A stretch of 64,000 nt of DNA from Balneolaceae bacterium (GTDB taxonomy: Bacteria; Bacteroidota; Rhodothermia; Balneolales; Balneolaceae). The stretch spans positions 94,124-158,123 of the forward strand of contig JAXHMK010000016.1 of assembly GCA_034521495.1 (NCBI GenBank). Direction: 5' to 3'. Position 1 is the stretch's first letter. Every line of letters begins with the position of its first letter. A program made the position numbers and the translations under genes. A model generated the notes under the pieces. That model saw only the letters and a program-made list of their open reading frames with translations, was not told where the DNA came from and did no database searches. Shown here piece by piece: positions 1-9,575 of this stretch.

Positions 1-90
1 AGTCCCGCAGTCTACAAAGGCCGGTTTTCTTTTGATTTCAAGACTAACGAGATAATCGTTTTGGAGCACAATTTTTCGAAGATCACTTGA
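1..90 (+). CDS. 3' end of an unidentified gene (partial, left edge)
   Basis: Frame 1 is open from the first base for 29 codons and ends at TGA (88-90). The peptide ends in KTNEIIVLEHNFSKIT and alternates hydrophobic and charged residues like a beta-rich domain. I do not recognise the family. The reading is short enough to be chance, and only the sequence to the left could settle it. No terminator hairpin is evident downstream. Confidence 0.35.
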   Translation, partial: SPAVYKGRFSFDFKTNEIIVLEHNFSKIT

Positions 91-204
91 GCCTGCACCT
101 CGAGGCTTTAACGGAGTGGTGGCTACTTATTTAACCCCTTCCGGGTGGGATTGGCAAGAGGTAATCAACAACTTCTCCCCTTAAGACCTCCCAACTTCAA
201 TAAC

Positions 205-229
205 GTCATTCTGAACTCGATTCAGATTC
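205..229. repeat. Dispersed palindrome (CTGAACTCGATTCAG type)
   Basis: The core CTGAAcTCGAtTTCAG-like palindrome preceded by GTCATT is repeated inside both 129-bp MITE-like elements (49331-49459 and 60916-61044). A decayed version sits at 59402-59427. The remaining DNA from 91 to 365 shows no convincing gene. Confidence 0.5.
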
Positions 230-365
230 ACCTACGCACCAACGACTCTGCACCGTTGGTACCGATCCCGGAAGGCCGACGGAAGAAGATCCCGTATCAA
301 CTCCTGTATGAAAGTTGGAACGGATTGATAAACTACAAGAGATCAATATTGGTTTCTATTTGAAA

Positions 366-905
366 TTATTCTGCCAGACGGTCAACGACGATGATGGTCG
401 TCGCGGTGGCACTAACTACAGTAGAAAATACCCTTAGATAATCAAGGAAGTTGGGACGTCGTTTCATCTCTACACTCAAAATATCATCATTCTCCAAAAC
501 ATATGTTCTTAGCTCTGCCGGATAAGGCTCATTATATCGGTAAATAAAATTTTCTACAGTTTCAGACTCTTGGGTACCATTGTAGGAAGAGATGTTGATT
601 TCTACACGGAGTTTATTCCAGTCAAGGTTTTGATCTCTGGAACCTCCCCTGCTTGTTGTAGCACCGCGAGCATATGAAATCAGTTCATGAACAGTAGTCC
701 CACGTGGTACAATGTATCGTCCGGGCGCACTAACATCTCCCCAAACGTTCAGGGTATCCGCAAGCTGACCGGGTTCAGCTATGCGTACAAATCCCTCTGC
801 CAGGCGAAACATAGAGGCATTGAGGCTTTGGGCGGTTACGGTGCCAATGTTCAGGGTTATGATAAACAGAATTGTGGAGACAAACAGGGACAGAAGTTTT
901 TTCAT
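366..905 (-). CDS. Small SLBB-domain exopolysaccharide-export-associated protein
   Basis: This 179-residue protein has an N-terminal signal peptide (residues 1 to about 26, ending TAQ) and is presumably exported to the periplasm or outer membrane. Residues about 50-100 (VWGDVSAPGRY, then TTVHELISYARG) read as one SLBB motif, the sugar-binding beta-grasp fold of Wza-type proteins. A hydrophobic stretch near residues 155-175 resembles the C-terminal segment of the large SLBB protein at 6932-9508. It lacks the Poly_export domain that forms the Wza ring, so it is more likely an accessory than the channel. It is the last gene of the minus-strand polysaccharide locus, 103 bp after the BY-kinase gene. 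Function beyond the SLBB assignment is inferred. Confidence 0.75.
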   Translation of the reverse strand: MKKLLSLFVSTILFIITLNIGTVTAQSLNASMFRLAEGFVRIAEPGQLADTLNVWGDVSAPGRYIVPRGTTVHELISYARGATTSRGGSRDQNLDWNKLRVEINISSYNGTQESETVENFIYRYNEPYPAELRTYVLENDDILSVEMKRRPNFLDYLRVFSTVVSATATTIIVVDRLAE

Positions 906-1008
906 TTGAGAGATAGTAGGTTTAAGGTCTAAATTTAAGTTTCAGGTTTCACGTGTCAAGCTCAAGTTTCAAATCTCACATCTCACATCTCACGTCTCAT
1001 ACCTAAAC
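906..1008. repeat. Degenerate short-period repeat between genes
   Basis: The gap is filled with loosely repeated TTTCAgGTTTCA and TCTCACATCTCACATCTCACG units (densest at 975-1000). Comparable low-complexity text (CTTAAACTTTAGACCTGG) recurs at 57137-57206. No gene is seen. Confidence 0.45.
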
Positions 1009-3420
1009 CTAAGCTTCTTTATAATCCTCATAAGCCTGGTAACTGTCGTAGGTATATTCGTTGTAATAGTAGTAATCACGACTGTCTTTGTATCTGTAAG
1101 CAGTTAAAACGGTACCGAGTACATCGGCCCGGATTTGCTGAAGATTTTCTACTGTATGATTGAGCTCGTTGACCTGTGTTTCCCCAAATTGAGATACAAG
1201 AAGAATCCCATCTGCGGCATGTTGTATGAGAGGTGCTGCGTCGGTAATCACTCCATATGGCGGAGAATCAATGATGATATGCTCATACTCTTGTTTCAGC
1301 TCCTTAAGAAACTCAACCATTTTCTTGCTGTGTAAAACCGCAGATGGATTGGGAATTTTTTGCCCGGATGTTATAATATCAACTCCCGGTGCAGCTGTGG
1401 GGCGAATGGCTTCCTTTCTTGTCGCTTTATCATAAAAAAGTTCAGCAATTCCAGGCTCCCGTTCTTCACCGATCAATCTGTTCAGATTTGGGCGCCGAAG
1501 GTCGGCATCCACAAGAAGTACCTTCTTACCAGATTCCGCAAACGCTACTGCAAGGTTCACCGAAATTGTTGACTTTCCTTCTGCTTTTCTCGAACTGGTT
1601 ACAAGGATCGTTTGATAGTTTTTGTCGGGATCCGCAAATACAATATTATTGTGCAACCGTCTATAGGCTTCAGAAATAGGGGAAATGCTATCAATCAGTG
1701 TCGTCCAGGATGTTGAAACAGAACGTCCTTCAATATTCACCCGTTCTTTACCTTCAAAACGTTTCGAAAGATATTCATGGAAATCAGGAATCACAGCAAG
1801 GAGAGGATATCCCATCGATCTAATTTTGTCCGTTCCGTCAATAGTTCGATTAAATGTTTCATGAGTTAATATCGAACCTATACTAATAACACCGCCAATC
1901 ATAAATCCCACAAGAATAAATAGAGTTGTGTTTGGATAAGTAGGTTGTCCGGGTAAACTTGCCTCATCAATAACCTGCCCGTTACCGGATTGTGTTTGTT
2001 CCCAAAGCTGAGTTTCCTGGTACTTTGTTGAGATCTCGGTAAAGAGTTGTTCATTGATTTGAACTTCACGGCGTAATCGGGCCAGGTCCAGCATATTTTC
2101 CGGAAGATTCTCGAAGAACTGGTTTTCTTCCTGTAATCGTTGATTTATAACCTCTTCCTGTGCAATGAGTTGAGACTCCTGGATCCTCAGTTCAATCAGG
2201 TTTCTTCTAAGTTCCACAATACGATCCGTAACTCCGCCATCCTCATTTTCGAGAAAGCCGATGTAAACATCTGAGTCATCTGCATTCAGCACACTGCTGG
2301 TGATCTCACGGATCTCATTTCGTACCCTTTCAATATCTTCATTGAGTTGTACAAGCTGCGGTTCACTTTCGGGATTATTTCTCAGTGTTGGGTTTCTTTG
2401 TAAAATCAAAGAACGTTCGGTTCGAAGTTCAGCCAGTCTTAATTGTGCATTTTCAAGCTGACTACTCACATTTTCAGCAAACTGTTCAGCCAGCCCCGGC
2501 CTGATCTCATTGAGCTGTTTTTCATATGAATCAATGGAGGAGTTTACAGCAACCAGTTCTACCTGTACCTCTTGCCGTTGTGATTCGAGTTCAGCAACCC
2601 GATCAATGGCCGCCTGGGTCTGGCCGTCAACCTGCACCAAATTTGTATTTCTCATGTAGTCCCGAAGATCTTCTTCAGCCCGGGCAAGTCTATCTTGAAT
2701 TCGTGCCCGTTCATCCTCCAGAAAATCGATAGCCGAATTAGCCCTGCTTCTTTTTTGGCGGGCAGAAACCTCCATATAGGTTTCCATAATCAGATCCACT
2801 ATGGTCTTTGCCTCCAACGGAGATGGACTTTGATAGGAGATAGTAATGACATCCGTCTCCTGTGAAATCTGGTTTACTGACATATTATTCATAATACGAG
2901 AGGACAGCATCGACTCCGTTATTTTAGAACGTTGGTCAGGGTATTCCAGGTAAAGAGAAGGGAACATCTCACCATTGGGCAGCTCTTCCTGCTCGTAAAT
3001 CTTTTGGGCAATCTCCTGTGCCAGTGTTCTTGACTGAAGTATTTGGATCTCATTTGCGATCCGGCTTCCCGCACCAACTCCAAACGAAGAGGACATCATA
3101 CTATTCAAATCGGTGCCGCCGGCCCATGTATATCGGTTTCTCTCCTCGGCAATCATCATCGTTCCGGAGCTTTGATAAACCGGTTGAATGGTTTTCGCAA
3201 TAATTCCTGCAATTAAAGCTGCTCCAACTACAATACCGGCCACCCACCATTTATACCGCATGATGGTTGCAAAGAGTTGCTGCAGATCCAGCTCCTCCAT
3301 TTCGGTCTCACTTGAGGCAAAATTCTCCCCTGAATAATATTCACCGCGATAGGATTTATTTCCGTTGGGTGAGCCGTTTGTTTTTCTGCTGAATGGTTCT
3401 TGCTTATTACCTTTGTTCAT
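1009..3420 (-). CDS. Polysaccharide co-polymerase fused to a bacterial tyrosine kinase (Wzc/BY-kinase)
   Basis: This 803-residue Wzc-type protein controls chain length and export of a Wzy-dependent polysaccharide. Its order is: cytoplasmic N terminus; TM1 about 58-77; Wzz periplasmic region with long coiled coils (about 220-470); TM2 about 505-525; and a cytoplasmic BY-kinase from about 600. The kinase shows Walker A (AEGKST, about 613-618), Walker A' (VLLVDADLRRP, about 635-645) and Walker B (IIIDSPPY, about 715-722). The C-terminal 29 residues hold a cluster of at least nine tyrosines, the usual autophosphorylation tail. Length matches the fused Proteobacteria/Bacteroidota form. No cognate Wzb/PHP phosphatase gene is visible in the window. 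The downstream gene encodes a small SLBB protein, consistent with an export complex. Confidence 0.93.
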   Translation of the reverse strand: MNKGNKQEPFSRKTNGSPNGNKSYRGEYYSGENFASSETEMEELDLQQLFATIMRYKWWVAGIVVGAALIAGIIAKTIQPVYQSSGTMMIAEERNRYTWAGGTDLNSMMSSSFGVGAGSRIANEIQILQSRTLAQEIAQKIYEQEELPNGEMFPSLYLEYPDQRSKITESMLSSRIMNNMSVNQISQETDVITISYQSPSPLEAKTIVDLIMETYMEVSARQKRSRANSAIDFLEDERARIQDRLARAEEDLRDYMRNTNLVQVDGQTQAAIDRVAELESQRQEVQVELVAVNSSIDSYEKQLNEIRPGLAEQFAENVSSQLENAQLRLAELRTERSLILQRNPTLRNNPESEPQLVQLNEDIERVRNEIREITSSVLNADDSDVYIGFLENEDGGVTDRIVELRRNLIELRIQESQLIAQEEVINQRLQEENQFFENLPENMLDLARLRREVQINEQLFTEISTKYQETQLWEQTQSGNGQVIDEASLPGQPTYPNTTLFILVGFMIGGVISIGSILTHETFNRTIDGTDKIRSMGYPLLAVIPDFHEYLSKRFEGKERVNIEGRSVSTSWTTLIDSISPISEAYRRLHNNIVFADPDKNYQTILVTSSRKAEGKSTISVNLAVAFAESGKKVLLVDADLRRPNLNRLIGEEREPGIAELFYDKATRKEAIRPTAAPGVDIITSGQKIPNPSAVLHSKKMVEFLKELKQEYEHIIIDSPPYGVITDAAPLIQHAADGILLVSQFGETQVNELNHTVENLQQIRADVLGTVLTAYRYKDSRDYYYYNEYTYDSYQAYEDYKEA

Positions 3421-3773
3421 TTATTGATGCTGCTGTTGAGAAATTGACTTTCTTTGATTTTGATAATCCTTACAATCCTTAGCCCTCTCTGAATTATTAA
3501 AATCATTTAATATCCAAAACATATCAATTAAAAAAATAACATAAAGATTCAAAAAAAGATAATACGAAAAATGGATCTATTATCAGGTTCACACTCGTCA
3601 CTACCACATCCTGTGTTTGACTCAGAATCTCCGAACGGGTATGGAAATCCTTTCCATTGTTGCAAAGCCAAAATCCACAACAGTTTGGAGATCGCACATC
3701 AAATACGGGATAACTGATGAATGAGTTTTTTAGGTGAAGATAAATGCAGGATGATAATTGAAAAGACAAACAA
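3421..3773. other. AT-rich intergenic stretch, no gene seen
   Basis: This 353-bp gap between the BY-kinase and ABC-exporter genes is AT-rich. An 86-codon minus-strand frame starts in the ABC gene's stop region, but its composition (many Cys, Phe, Ser, no domain) argues against a real gene. It may hold a promoter for the BY-kinase gene; no clear terminator hairpin was found. Confidence 0.4.
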
Positions 3774-5576
3774 TCAGGATTCATCCACCAGGCTCATCTC
3801 CCGAAACTCCTTACTGTTTACCAGCAGGTTTTCGTAAGTTCCATCAGCAATCACTTCACCGTCTTTCATCATATAGATTGTATCGCAATTTTTCACGGTT
3901 GTTAAGCGGTGGGCGATCATAATAATTGTCTTATCGCCGCGTAATCGTTCAATCGCCTTTATGAGGACTCTCTCGGTGACATTATCAAGTGCAGATGTGG
4001 CCTCGTCCATCACCAGTACCTGCGGATTATTGTACAATGCTCTTGCAATTCCGATACGCTGCCGCTGCCCGCCGGAAAGACGTACTCCTCTCTCACCCAC
4101 TACAGTTTCCATCCCTTCACCAAGGCTTGAAATAAACTCTTTGAGCTGAGCAATTTCTATAGCTGTTTCCAGCATCTCCTCGTCCACCTCGTCTTCAGAG
4201 ATTCCAAAACAGATATTTCTTCGGATAGTATCATCAAGCAGATAGATAAATTGGGGGATATAGCCGATGTTTCGCTGCCAGGCATCAAGATTTTCAAATA
4301 CATTCTTTCCATCCACTGTAATGGATCCCTTTTGAGGAACCAGCAGCCCGAGGATCACATCAACAAGGGTGGTTTTTCCTACACCGGAAGGTCCTACAAA
4401 TGCTACTGCTCTGTTTTTGGGAATCGTAAGGTTGATATTGCGAATTGCCGGCCGGGTTTGGTCCGGGTAGGAATAATCCAGATCTTTCAGACGGATTTCT
4501 TCTTTCAGTTTGAGTTTCTTTCCCTCCCTCTGCGGCGTGTTTTGATTGTATTTATTTTCCAGATAAGTCAAATCCTGATACACCGCCTCAACTGAAAAAA
4601 TATTATATCTTAAACTATTCGTATTTTCTATAATTGCGATAATAGATGGTTTTATCTTCATTACTGCGGCCCCAAATAGAGCTATCATCGGAACAATTGC
4701 AGATACTTCTCTCCCCTGCAGAACCATTATAACAGCAATAAAGAGAATACCGCTCAGGGCAATCATCTCAATGATTTGCCGGGGTAGTGTATTCAGAACC
4801 ATATTTTTCAAATCATACACTTTATGGCGGTTTGCATGTCGATCATACTGATCTAAAAAATAGGCCTCCCGCTTTAAAACTTTGGCGTCTTTAAAACCCT
4901 GTAACCCCTCTAAAATCGCTTTGTTCATCGATTTTCGGTGAGCCAGGGATTCACTTCCATACCGCGAAATTGCACTTTTAGTCATTTGAAGGAATAAAAA
5001 CGTAAATCCACCAAAGAATAGAATTCCAAGACCAGTAATAAGCGGCTCAACAGCAATAAGCCCACCCACCACGACAAACGTCATGATTCCATTCAGACTA
5101 ATTATAAGCGCCGGCTGCAGAGTTCCATTTACAATTTTACCAACTTCGCTGTTAATATTCCGCAGAAGTTCAGAGGAGTTTCGGCCGATGAAAAAAGTAT
5201 AAGGCGAATTCATATACGCATGGAAAATCCGGTTTTGAAGATAAAGCACCCGGTTGAGCATATATTTACTATTCATGTAATTATAAAAAAGCATGAATAG
5301 ATTCTTAAGAAGATAGATTGTAATTAGAAAAAATGCTCCAAATAGAGCCAGTTTCTGGGGAGTGGTGATGTTAATCTCGGTTAAGAAATCGCCCAGGACA
5401 GGATAGTTCAAAATACGGTCGGCGTCAATTACGGCCGAGACAAATACAGGCACTGTACCCACCCCGATCAGAGTAATTACAGATGCGATGATCATCATGA
5501 TAAAGAGAGCGGCAATTTTCAAAAGATCGCCCTCCGGCAGAAGATGATATATGTGACGGACGGCTTTTTTCATCAT
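3774..5576 (-). CDS. ABC exporter, PglK/MsbA-like (candidate lipid-linked oligosaccharide flippase)
   Basis: This 600-residue half-transporter fuses an exporter membrane domain (about six TM segments, residues 20-310) to a nucleotide-binding domain. The NBD shows Walker A (GPSGVGKTT), ABC signature (LSGGQRQR), Walker B (VLVMDEATSALD) and H-loop (IAHRLT). The membrane domain resembles PglK-like proteins, which flip undecaprenyl-PP-linked glycans. In a locus with no visible Wzx it is a reasonable flippase candidate, though an MsbA-like lipid role cannot be excluded. It starts ATGATG, 17 bp after gmd, so the two are probably cotranscribed. Confidence 0.85.
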   Translation of the reverse strand: MMKKAVRHIYHLLPEGDLLKIAALFIMMIIASVITLIGVGTVPVFVSAVIDADRILNYPVLGDFLTEINITTPQKLALFGAFFLITIYLLKNLFMLFYNYMNSKYMLNRVLYLQNRIFHAYMNSPYTFFIGRNSSELLRNINSEVGKIVNGTLQPALIISLNGIMTFVVVGGLIAVEPLITGLGILFFGGFTFLFLQMTKSAISRYGSESLAHRKSMNKAILEGLQGFKDAKVLKREAYFLDQYDRHANRHKVYDLKNMVLNTLPRQIIEMIALSGILFIAVIMVLQGREVSAIVPMIALFGAAVMKIKPSIIAIIENTNSLRYNIFSVEAVYQDLTYLENKYNQNTPQREGKKLKLKEEIRLKDLDYSYPDQTRPAIRNINLTIPKNRAVAFVGPSGVGKTTLVDVILGLLVPQKGSITVDGKNVFENLDAWQRNIGYIPQFIYLLDDTIRRNICFGISEDEVDEEMLETAIEIAQLKEFISSLGEGMETVVGERGVRLSGGQRQRIGIARALYNNPQVLVMDEATSALDNVTERVLIKAIERLRGDKTIIMIAHRLTTVKNCDTIYMMKDGEVIADGTYENLLVNSKEFREMSLVDES

Positions 5577-5592
5577 TCAGGAGTTGTGCCGG

Positions 5593-6729
5593 CTATTCAG
5601 CCTGGTTCAATATTTCATACCCGTTATCGAGTAGGGTCTGCTGTTTTTTAAACAGTTTCAGATCAGACTGTACCATATCCACAACCAGCGATTTCAGATC
5701 GTATTTGGGTTCCCACCCAAGTTTCTCTTTTGCTTTTGACGGATCTCCGATCAGAATATCAACCTCCGTAGGACGAAAATATCTTGGATCCACTTTTATG
5801 ATTACATCCCCAGGCTTGAGTTTGAACAAAGAGCTCTCTTTCAACTCATCATCAATTGTATCAATCACACCTTTTTCATGAACTCCCTCACCCTCAAATC
5901 GAACGGTAATTCCCGTTTCAGCAAATGCAAACTGAATAAAGTCTCGAACGGAAGTGGTATTGCCGGTAGCGATAACAAAATCCTCCGGTTTTTCCTGTTG
6001 TAGAATGAGCCACATTGCCTCTACATAATCGATGGCATGCCCCCAGTCTCTTTTGGCATCCATATTCCCAATATATAGGGTTTCCTGTAAACCTAAAGCA
6101 ATCTTGGAGGCCGCCCGGGTAATTTTACGGGTTACAAAAGTTTCTCCTCTCCGGGGTGATTCATGGTTAAAAAGAATTCCATTACAGGCGAACATATCAT
6201 ACGCTTCCCTGTAGTTAACGGTGATCCAATAGGCATAAAGTTTTGCAACAGCATATGGAGAGCGTGGATAAAACGGGGTATTTTCATCCTGAGGAACTTC
6301 CTGAACTTTGCCGTACAATTCAGATGTGGAGGCCTGGTAAATTCTGGTTTTTTTCTCAAGGCCAAGAAGCCGAACGGCTTCGAGAATCCGGAGTGTGCCG
6401 GTTCCATCTACATTTGCTGTGTATTCCGGTTTTTCAAAACTTACCTGCACATGACTCATCGCAGCCAGATTATAGATCTCATCGGGCTGTGTTTCCTGGA
6501 TGATACGAGTGATATTCATGGAATCGGTCATATCGCCATAATGCAGAAACAGGGATGGATCTTCCGCATGCGGGTCTTCATACAGGTGATCGATTCGATC
6601 CGTGTTGAACAAGCTGGCCCTTCTCTTAATACCGTGCACAGTGTACCCCTTTTCCAGCAGCAGTTCTGTGAGGTAAGCTCCATCCTGACCGGTTATTCCT
6701 GTTATTAAAGCCGTTTTATTTTTACTCAT
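5593..6729 (-). CDS. gmd: GDP-mannose 4,6-dehydratase
   Basis: The product converts GDP-D-mannose to GDP-4-keto-6-deoxy-D-mannose in the cytoplasm, the first step to GDP-L-fucose. The 378-residue length is typical. Visible features are the NADP-binding [10 protein letters not shown] (residues 11-20), the [18 protein letters not shown] segment characteristic of Gmd, the catalytic STSELYG region (134-140), the Y159-x-x-x-K163 pair, and the [16 protein letters not shown] loop. The partner GDP-L-fucose synthase lies at 10571-11530 in the same locus and orientation. Upstream is about 200 bp of non-coding DNA that may carry a promoter. Confidence 0.97.
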   Translation of the reverse strand: MSKNKTALITGITGQDGAYLTELLLEKGYTVHGIKRRASLFNTDRIDHLYEDPHAEDPSLFLHYGDMTDSMNITRIIQETQPDEIYNLAAMSHVQVSFEKPEYTANVDGTGTLRILEAVRLLGLEKKTRIYQASTSELYGKVQEVPQDENTPFYPRSPYAVAKLYAYWITVNYREAYDMFACNGILFNHESPRRGETFVTRKITRAASKIALGLQETLYIGNMDAKRDWGHAIDYVEAMWLILQQEKPEDFVIATGNTTSVRDFIQFAFAETGITVRFEGEGVHEKGVIDTIDDELKESSLFKLKPGDVIIKVDPRYFRPTEVDILIGDPSKAKEKLGWEPKYDLKSLVVDMVQSDLKLFKKQQTLLDNGYEILNQAE

Positions 6730-6931
6730 AGATATATTTTAAAAACTATCATTCTAAAATCAATTCACAGAATTCGGAATATACAGTCGTCAGCAGCTCT
6801 CATACCGGGGAAACCGAAAAAATTTATCGATCAAACCTGCTCCCTAAAATATCACATCAGTGTGAACTTCCAATGATGTTTATTCTCTTTCGATGAAAGT
6901 AACGTTAAGCAGTTCTGGTCAACCGATTTAA

Positions 6932-9508
6932 TTATTGATTCTGTATTCTGTCGATCAGAGTTATAAACAACAGAGCTGTTGATGCAATACTTGATGCTAT
7001 ACTTATTCGCTCCTGTGCTGTCATTTCTCTGGCTTGTGGCTTCTCAGGTACTATAATTGTAGCACCAGCTCTAACATCCGGATTACTGCGAATTCTCAGA
7101 AAACGCCGAACACGATCTACCTCCCCGTTTGCATAAACAATATAAGCTCTGTGCCGTTGCCCACGCTCGGTCGTTCCCCCGGCATTATCAATATATCCCT
7201 GGAGCCCTCGGCCGGGTACAAAGCGCATCGTAACCGGCGAGAGAACACCACCCTCTACCCGAACAGTATTCAAATTTCTTGGAATTCGAATGATATCTCC
7301 TTCCTGCAGCCGAATATCATTGATTCCCTCTGGATTTTCGAGAGCTTCACCCAAACGGATACCAACTGGCGTATAAGTAGTATCATTTACAGTCTCGAAC
7401 CGATCCAGATTTACATTTTCCAAATTCAGAGTAGACAATGCTTCGGTTCGTTGTTCGCTACCCTCATCAACCTGAACCTGTTCTGCGGTTATTTCTAAAA
7501 TCCGGTCCATCGATGCACCATCGGGATACGCAAAATCGGACAAACCACCTGCCTGACGAACAAGATCTGTCAGTTTTGCATCTCTTCTTTCAAGGACATA
7601 TTCACCGGGAAATTGAACTTCACCTTCTATCCGAACCGTAAGTTGTGCCTGGTAATTTGGTTTGGTTCGCACGAATACCATATCGTAGGGTTCAAGCACA
7701 AACTCACCATCAGTACCATTAAATGTAAAATTCTCATCTATCTCAAACTCATAGACGTTTGCAATTTGGTTTACCTTCACGCGGGTATCATCATCTACAA
7801 CCCTTCGGGCTACTTCCACCCTGTAGGCTGCAGCTTCGTCTCTCAGTCCGTCAGCCAAGAATATGGCATCCTGCAATGTCATGCCGTCAAGATGCTCAAA
7901 TGTCTGGGGGCTGTTAACAGCACCCCTTACAGAAACCGTATGTGTTTCCTGAAGATTAAAACGTGATGAGATTCGAACCAAATCATTTCGCCTCAACCGA
8001 ATATCCTCAGCATTCCCCTGGAGAATATCTCGTACTGAAAACGGAATACTTTCCAGCATCAGGTTATCTTTATTCCTGTATATAATTCCCCGCTCCAGGT
8101 AAGCATCTTCAGTAACACCTTGAGCTTTTTGAATCAATCCACGTAGTGTCAACCCATCTGTCAGTTCATAATCACCGGGTTTATAAACAGCCCCCTCTAC
8201 GGTGACCCGGTTTGTATATCGATCAACTATTGTCCCAATTTCAATTTCATCCCCATTCTGCAATACAAAATCACCTCCTTCAGGCCAGTCTACATCAGAG
8301 ACGCTTCGCTGTATATTGGTTTTCCTGTGAACCACAATCCGGTCTTTGTAGGCATTTGCAGAAAAACCACCGGTAAATGTCATCAGGTCTTCAAGTGTTT
8401 CTCCCTCTTTCATCTCAAATAATCCCGGACGTTTCACCTGGCCTGTCAATTCTATTCTGTTGATATACGGGGGAATTTTAATTACGTCCTGGTCATTCAG
8501 ACGGATATTTCCTTTTTGGTTACCATAAACAAGCAGGTCATACAGATCAAATGTGTGGACAATACTGTCGCCCCGAATCACCTGGATTTCCCGCCAGGAA
8601 CCTGACCGATTCGGCCCGCCGGCAGCATAGAGAAGGTTAAAAACCGTGGCCAAGGAAGAGATTGTATAGGAACCCGGCTGGCGGACTTCACCAATCACAC
8701 TGACATTAATGCTTCTTACGTTTCCTAATGTAACGTCGGCAAACGTGTTTCCCTCAGATGGATTTGACAGATTAATACCCGAGTATATCTGCTGCAAGTT
8801 TCGGAGGATTTTCGTTCTTGCTTCATTATATACCATGCCTCCTATTTGTATTGGGCCAATGTTCGGAATGTTAATGTTTCCTGCAGGAGTTACTTCCAAA
8901 ACATATTCAGCTTCAGCAGCTCCCCATACTTCAATTTCTATTTGGTCACCAGCCCCGAATACATAATCTTTCGGTGTAGGAATGTTTAAAGACGGTTCAA
9001 AGGACTGAGATGACCCGGTAAATATAGCCTCGCCAAATACCGGGAATCCCTCTTCAATAATCACTTCGAGCTGTTGCAGAAGATCTTCTTCATTTCTCTC
9101 TTCAACCAAGCGTTGTAACTCAGATATGAGCAAACTTTGTTCCTGGAGAGTTCTGTCGGGATAGAGTAATCCAGTATCCTGGGCTTGTCGTGTTTGTGCT
9201 CCTGAATCACTCGTTCCTGTTTGCCCACCCTGTGAAGATGATATTTGATTTAAGCGAGTCACCAACCTGGAAGCCTGGGCTGCTGGCATTCCTCTTGCTC
9301 TGGCAATACTGGCCACCTGCTCAGGTGTTAAGCCTTGCGACTGCATCTGTTGATAAAAGTTTTGTAATTGAGCATCACTCAGGTTATCCACATTTACATT
9401 TTGGATATTTCCAAATCCAATGTTACTCACCTGGGCAGTTGAATCTTGAGGAATAAATATCAGGGCAGAGAAGAGAAATAGCAGCAGTAGAGATAAAACT
9501 TTTTTCAT
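6932..9508 (-). CDS. Large Wza-like polysaccharide export protein with multiple SLBB domains
   Basis: This 858-residue exported protein probably forms the outer-membrane/periplasmic conduit for the polysaccharide. A signal peptide spans residues 1-26 (ending TAQ). About 150 residues of Gln/Ser-rich and helical sequence follow. The Poly_export domain begins near 181 (DYVFGAGDQIEIEVWG), followed by about six SLBB-type repeats recognisable by recurring V-x-G-x-V-x-x-P-G-x-Y/F patterns. A short hydrophobic segment lies near the C terminus (IASSIASTALLFITLI). It is more than twice the length of E. coli Wza and matches the long multi-SLBB form common in Bacteroidota-type phyla. It contains no Cys at the signal-peptide end, so it is not an obvious lipoprotein. 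Confidence 0.9.
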   Translation of the reverse strand: MKKVLSLLLLFLFSALIFIPQDSTAQVSNIGFGNIQNVNVDNLSDAQLQNFYQQMQSQGLTPEQVASIARARGMPAAQASRLVTRLNQISSSQGGQTGTSDSGAQTRQAQDTGLLYPDRTLQEQSLLISELQRLVEERNEEDLLQQLEVIIEEGFPVFGEAIFTGSSQSFEPSLNIPTPKDYVFGAGDQIEIEVWGAAEAEYVLEVTPAGNINIPNIGPIQIGGMVYNEARTKILRNLQQIYSGINLSNPSEGNTFADVTLGNVRSINVSVIGEVRQPGSYTISSLATVFNLLYAAGGPNRSGSWREIQVIRGDSIVHTFDLYDLLVYGNQKGNIRLNDQDVIKIPPYINRIELTGQVKRPGLFEMKEGETLEDLMTFTGGFSANAYKDRIVVHRKTNIQRSVSDVDWPEGGDFVLQNGDEIEIGTIVDRYTNRVTVEGAVYKPGDYELTDGLTLRGLIQKAQGVTEDAYLERGIIYRNKDNLMLESIPFSVRDILQGNAEDIRLRRNDLVRISSRFNLQETHTVSVRGAVNSPQTFEHLDGMTLQDAIFLADGLRDEAAAYRVEVARRVVDDDTRVKVNQIANVYEFEIDENFTFNGTDGEFVLEPYDMVFVRTKPNYQAQLTVRIEGEVQFPGEYVLERRDAKLTDLVRQAGGLSDFAYPDGASMDRILEITAEQVQVDEGSEQRTEALSTLNLENVNLDRFETVNDTTYTPVGIRLGEALENPEGINDIRLQEGDIIRIPRNLNTVRVEGGVLSPVTMRFVPGRGLQGYIDNAGGTTERGQRHRAYIVYANGEVDRVRRFLRIRSNPDVRAGATIIVPEKPQAREMTAQERISIASSIASTALLFITLIDRIQNQ

Positions 9509-9575
9509 GTGATTATTATCGTGTAGAGTAAAATTTTTAAAGTACAGTAAAATAAGTTTAATGGATGAAATTTAA

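Noticed and set aside
145..363. 72-codon plus-strand frame near the left edge
   Set aside because: It spans a dispersed palindrome, has no recognisable domain and biased composition, and lies between other units without a start signal.
975..1000. CTCACAT tandem repeat as a phase-variation tract
   Set aside because: Only three imperfect units, lying after the BY-kinase stop codon, so unit changes would not shift a reading frame.
3524..3784. 86-codon minus-strand frame overlapping the ABC gene stop
   Set aside because: Rich in Cys, Ser and Phe with no domain or conserved pattern; AT-rich non-coding character. A real coupled gene is not excluded but not supported.
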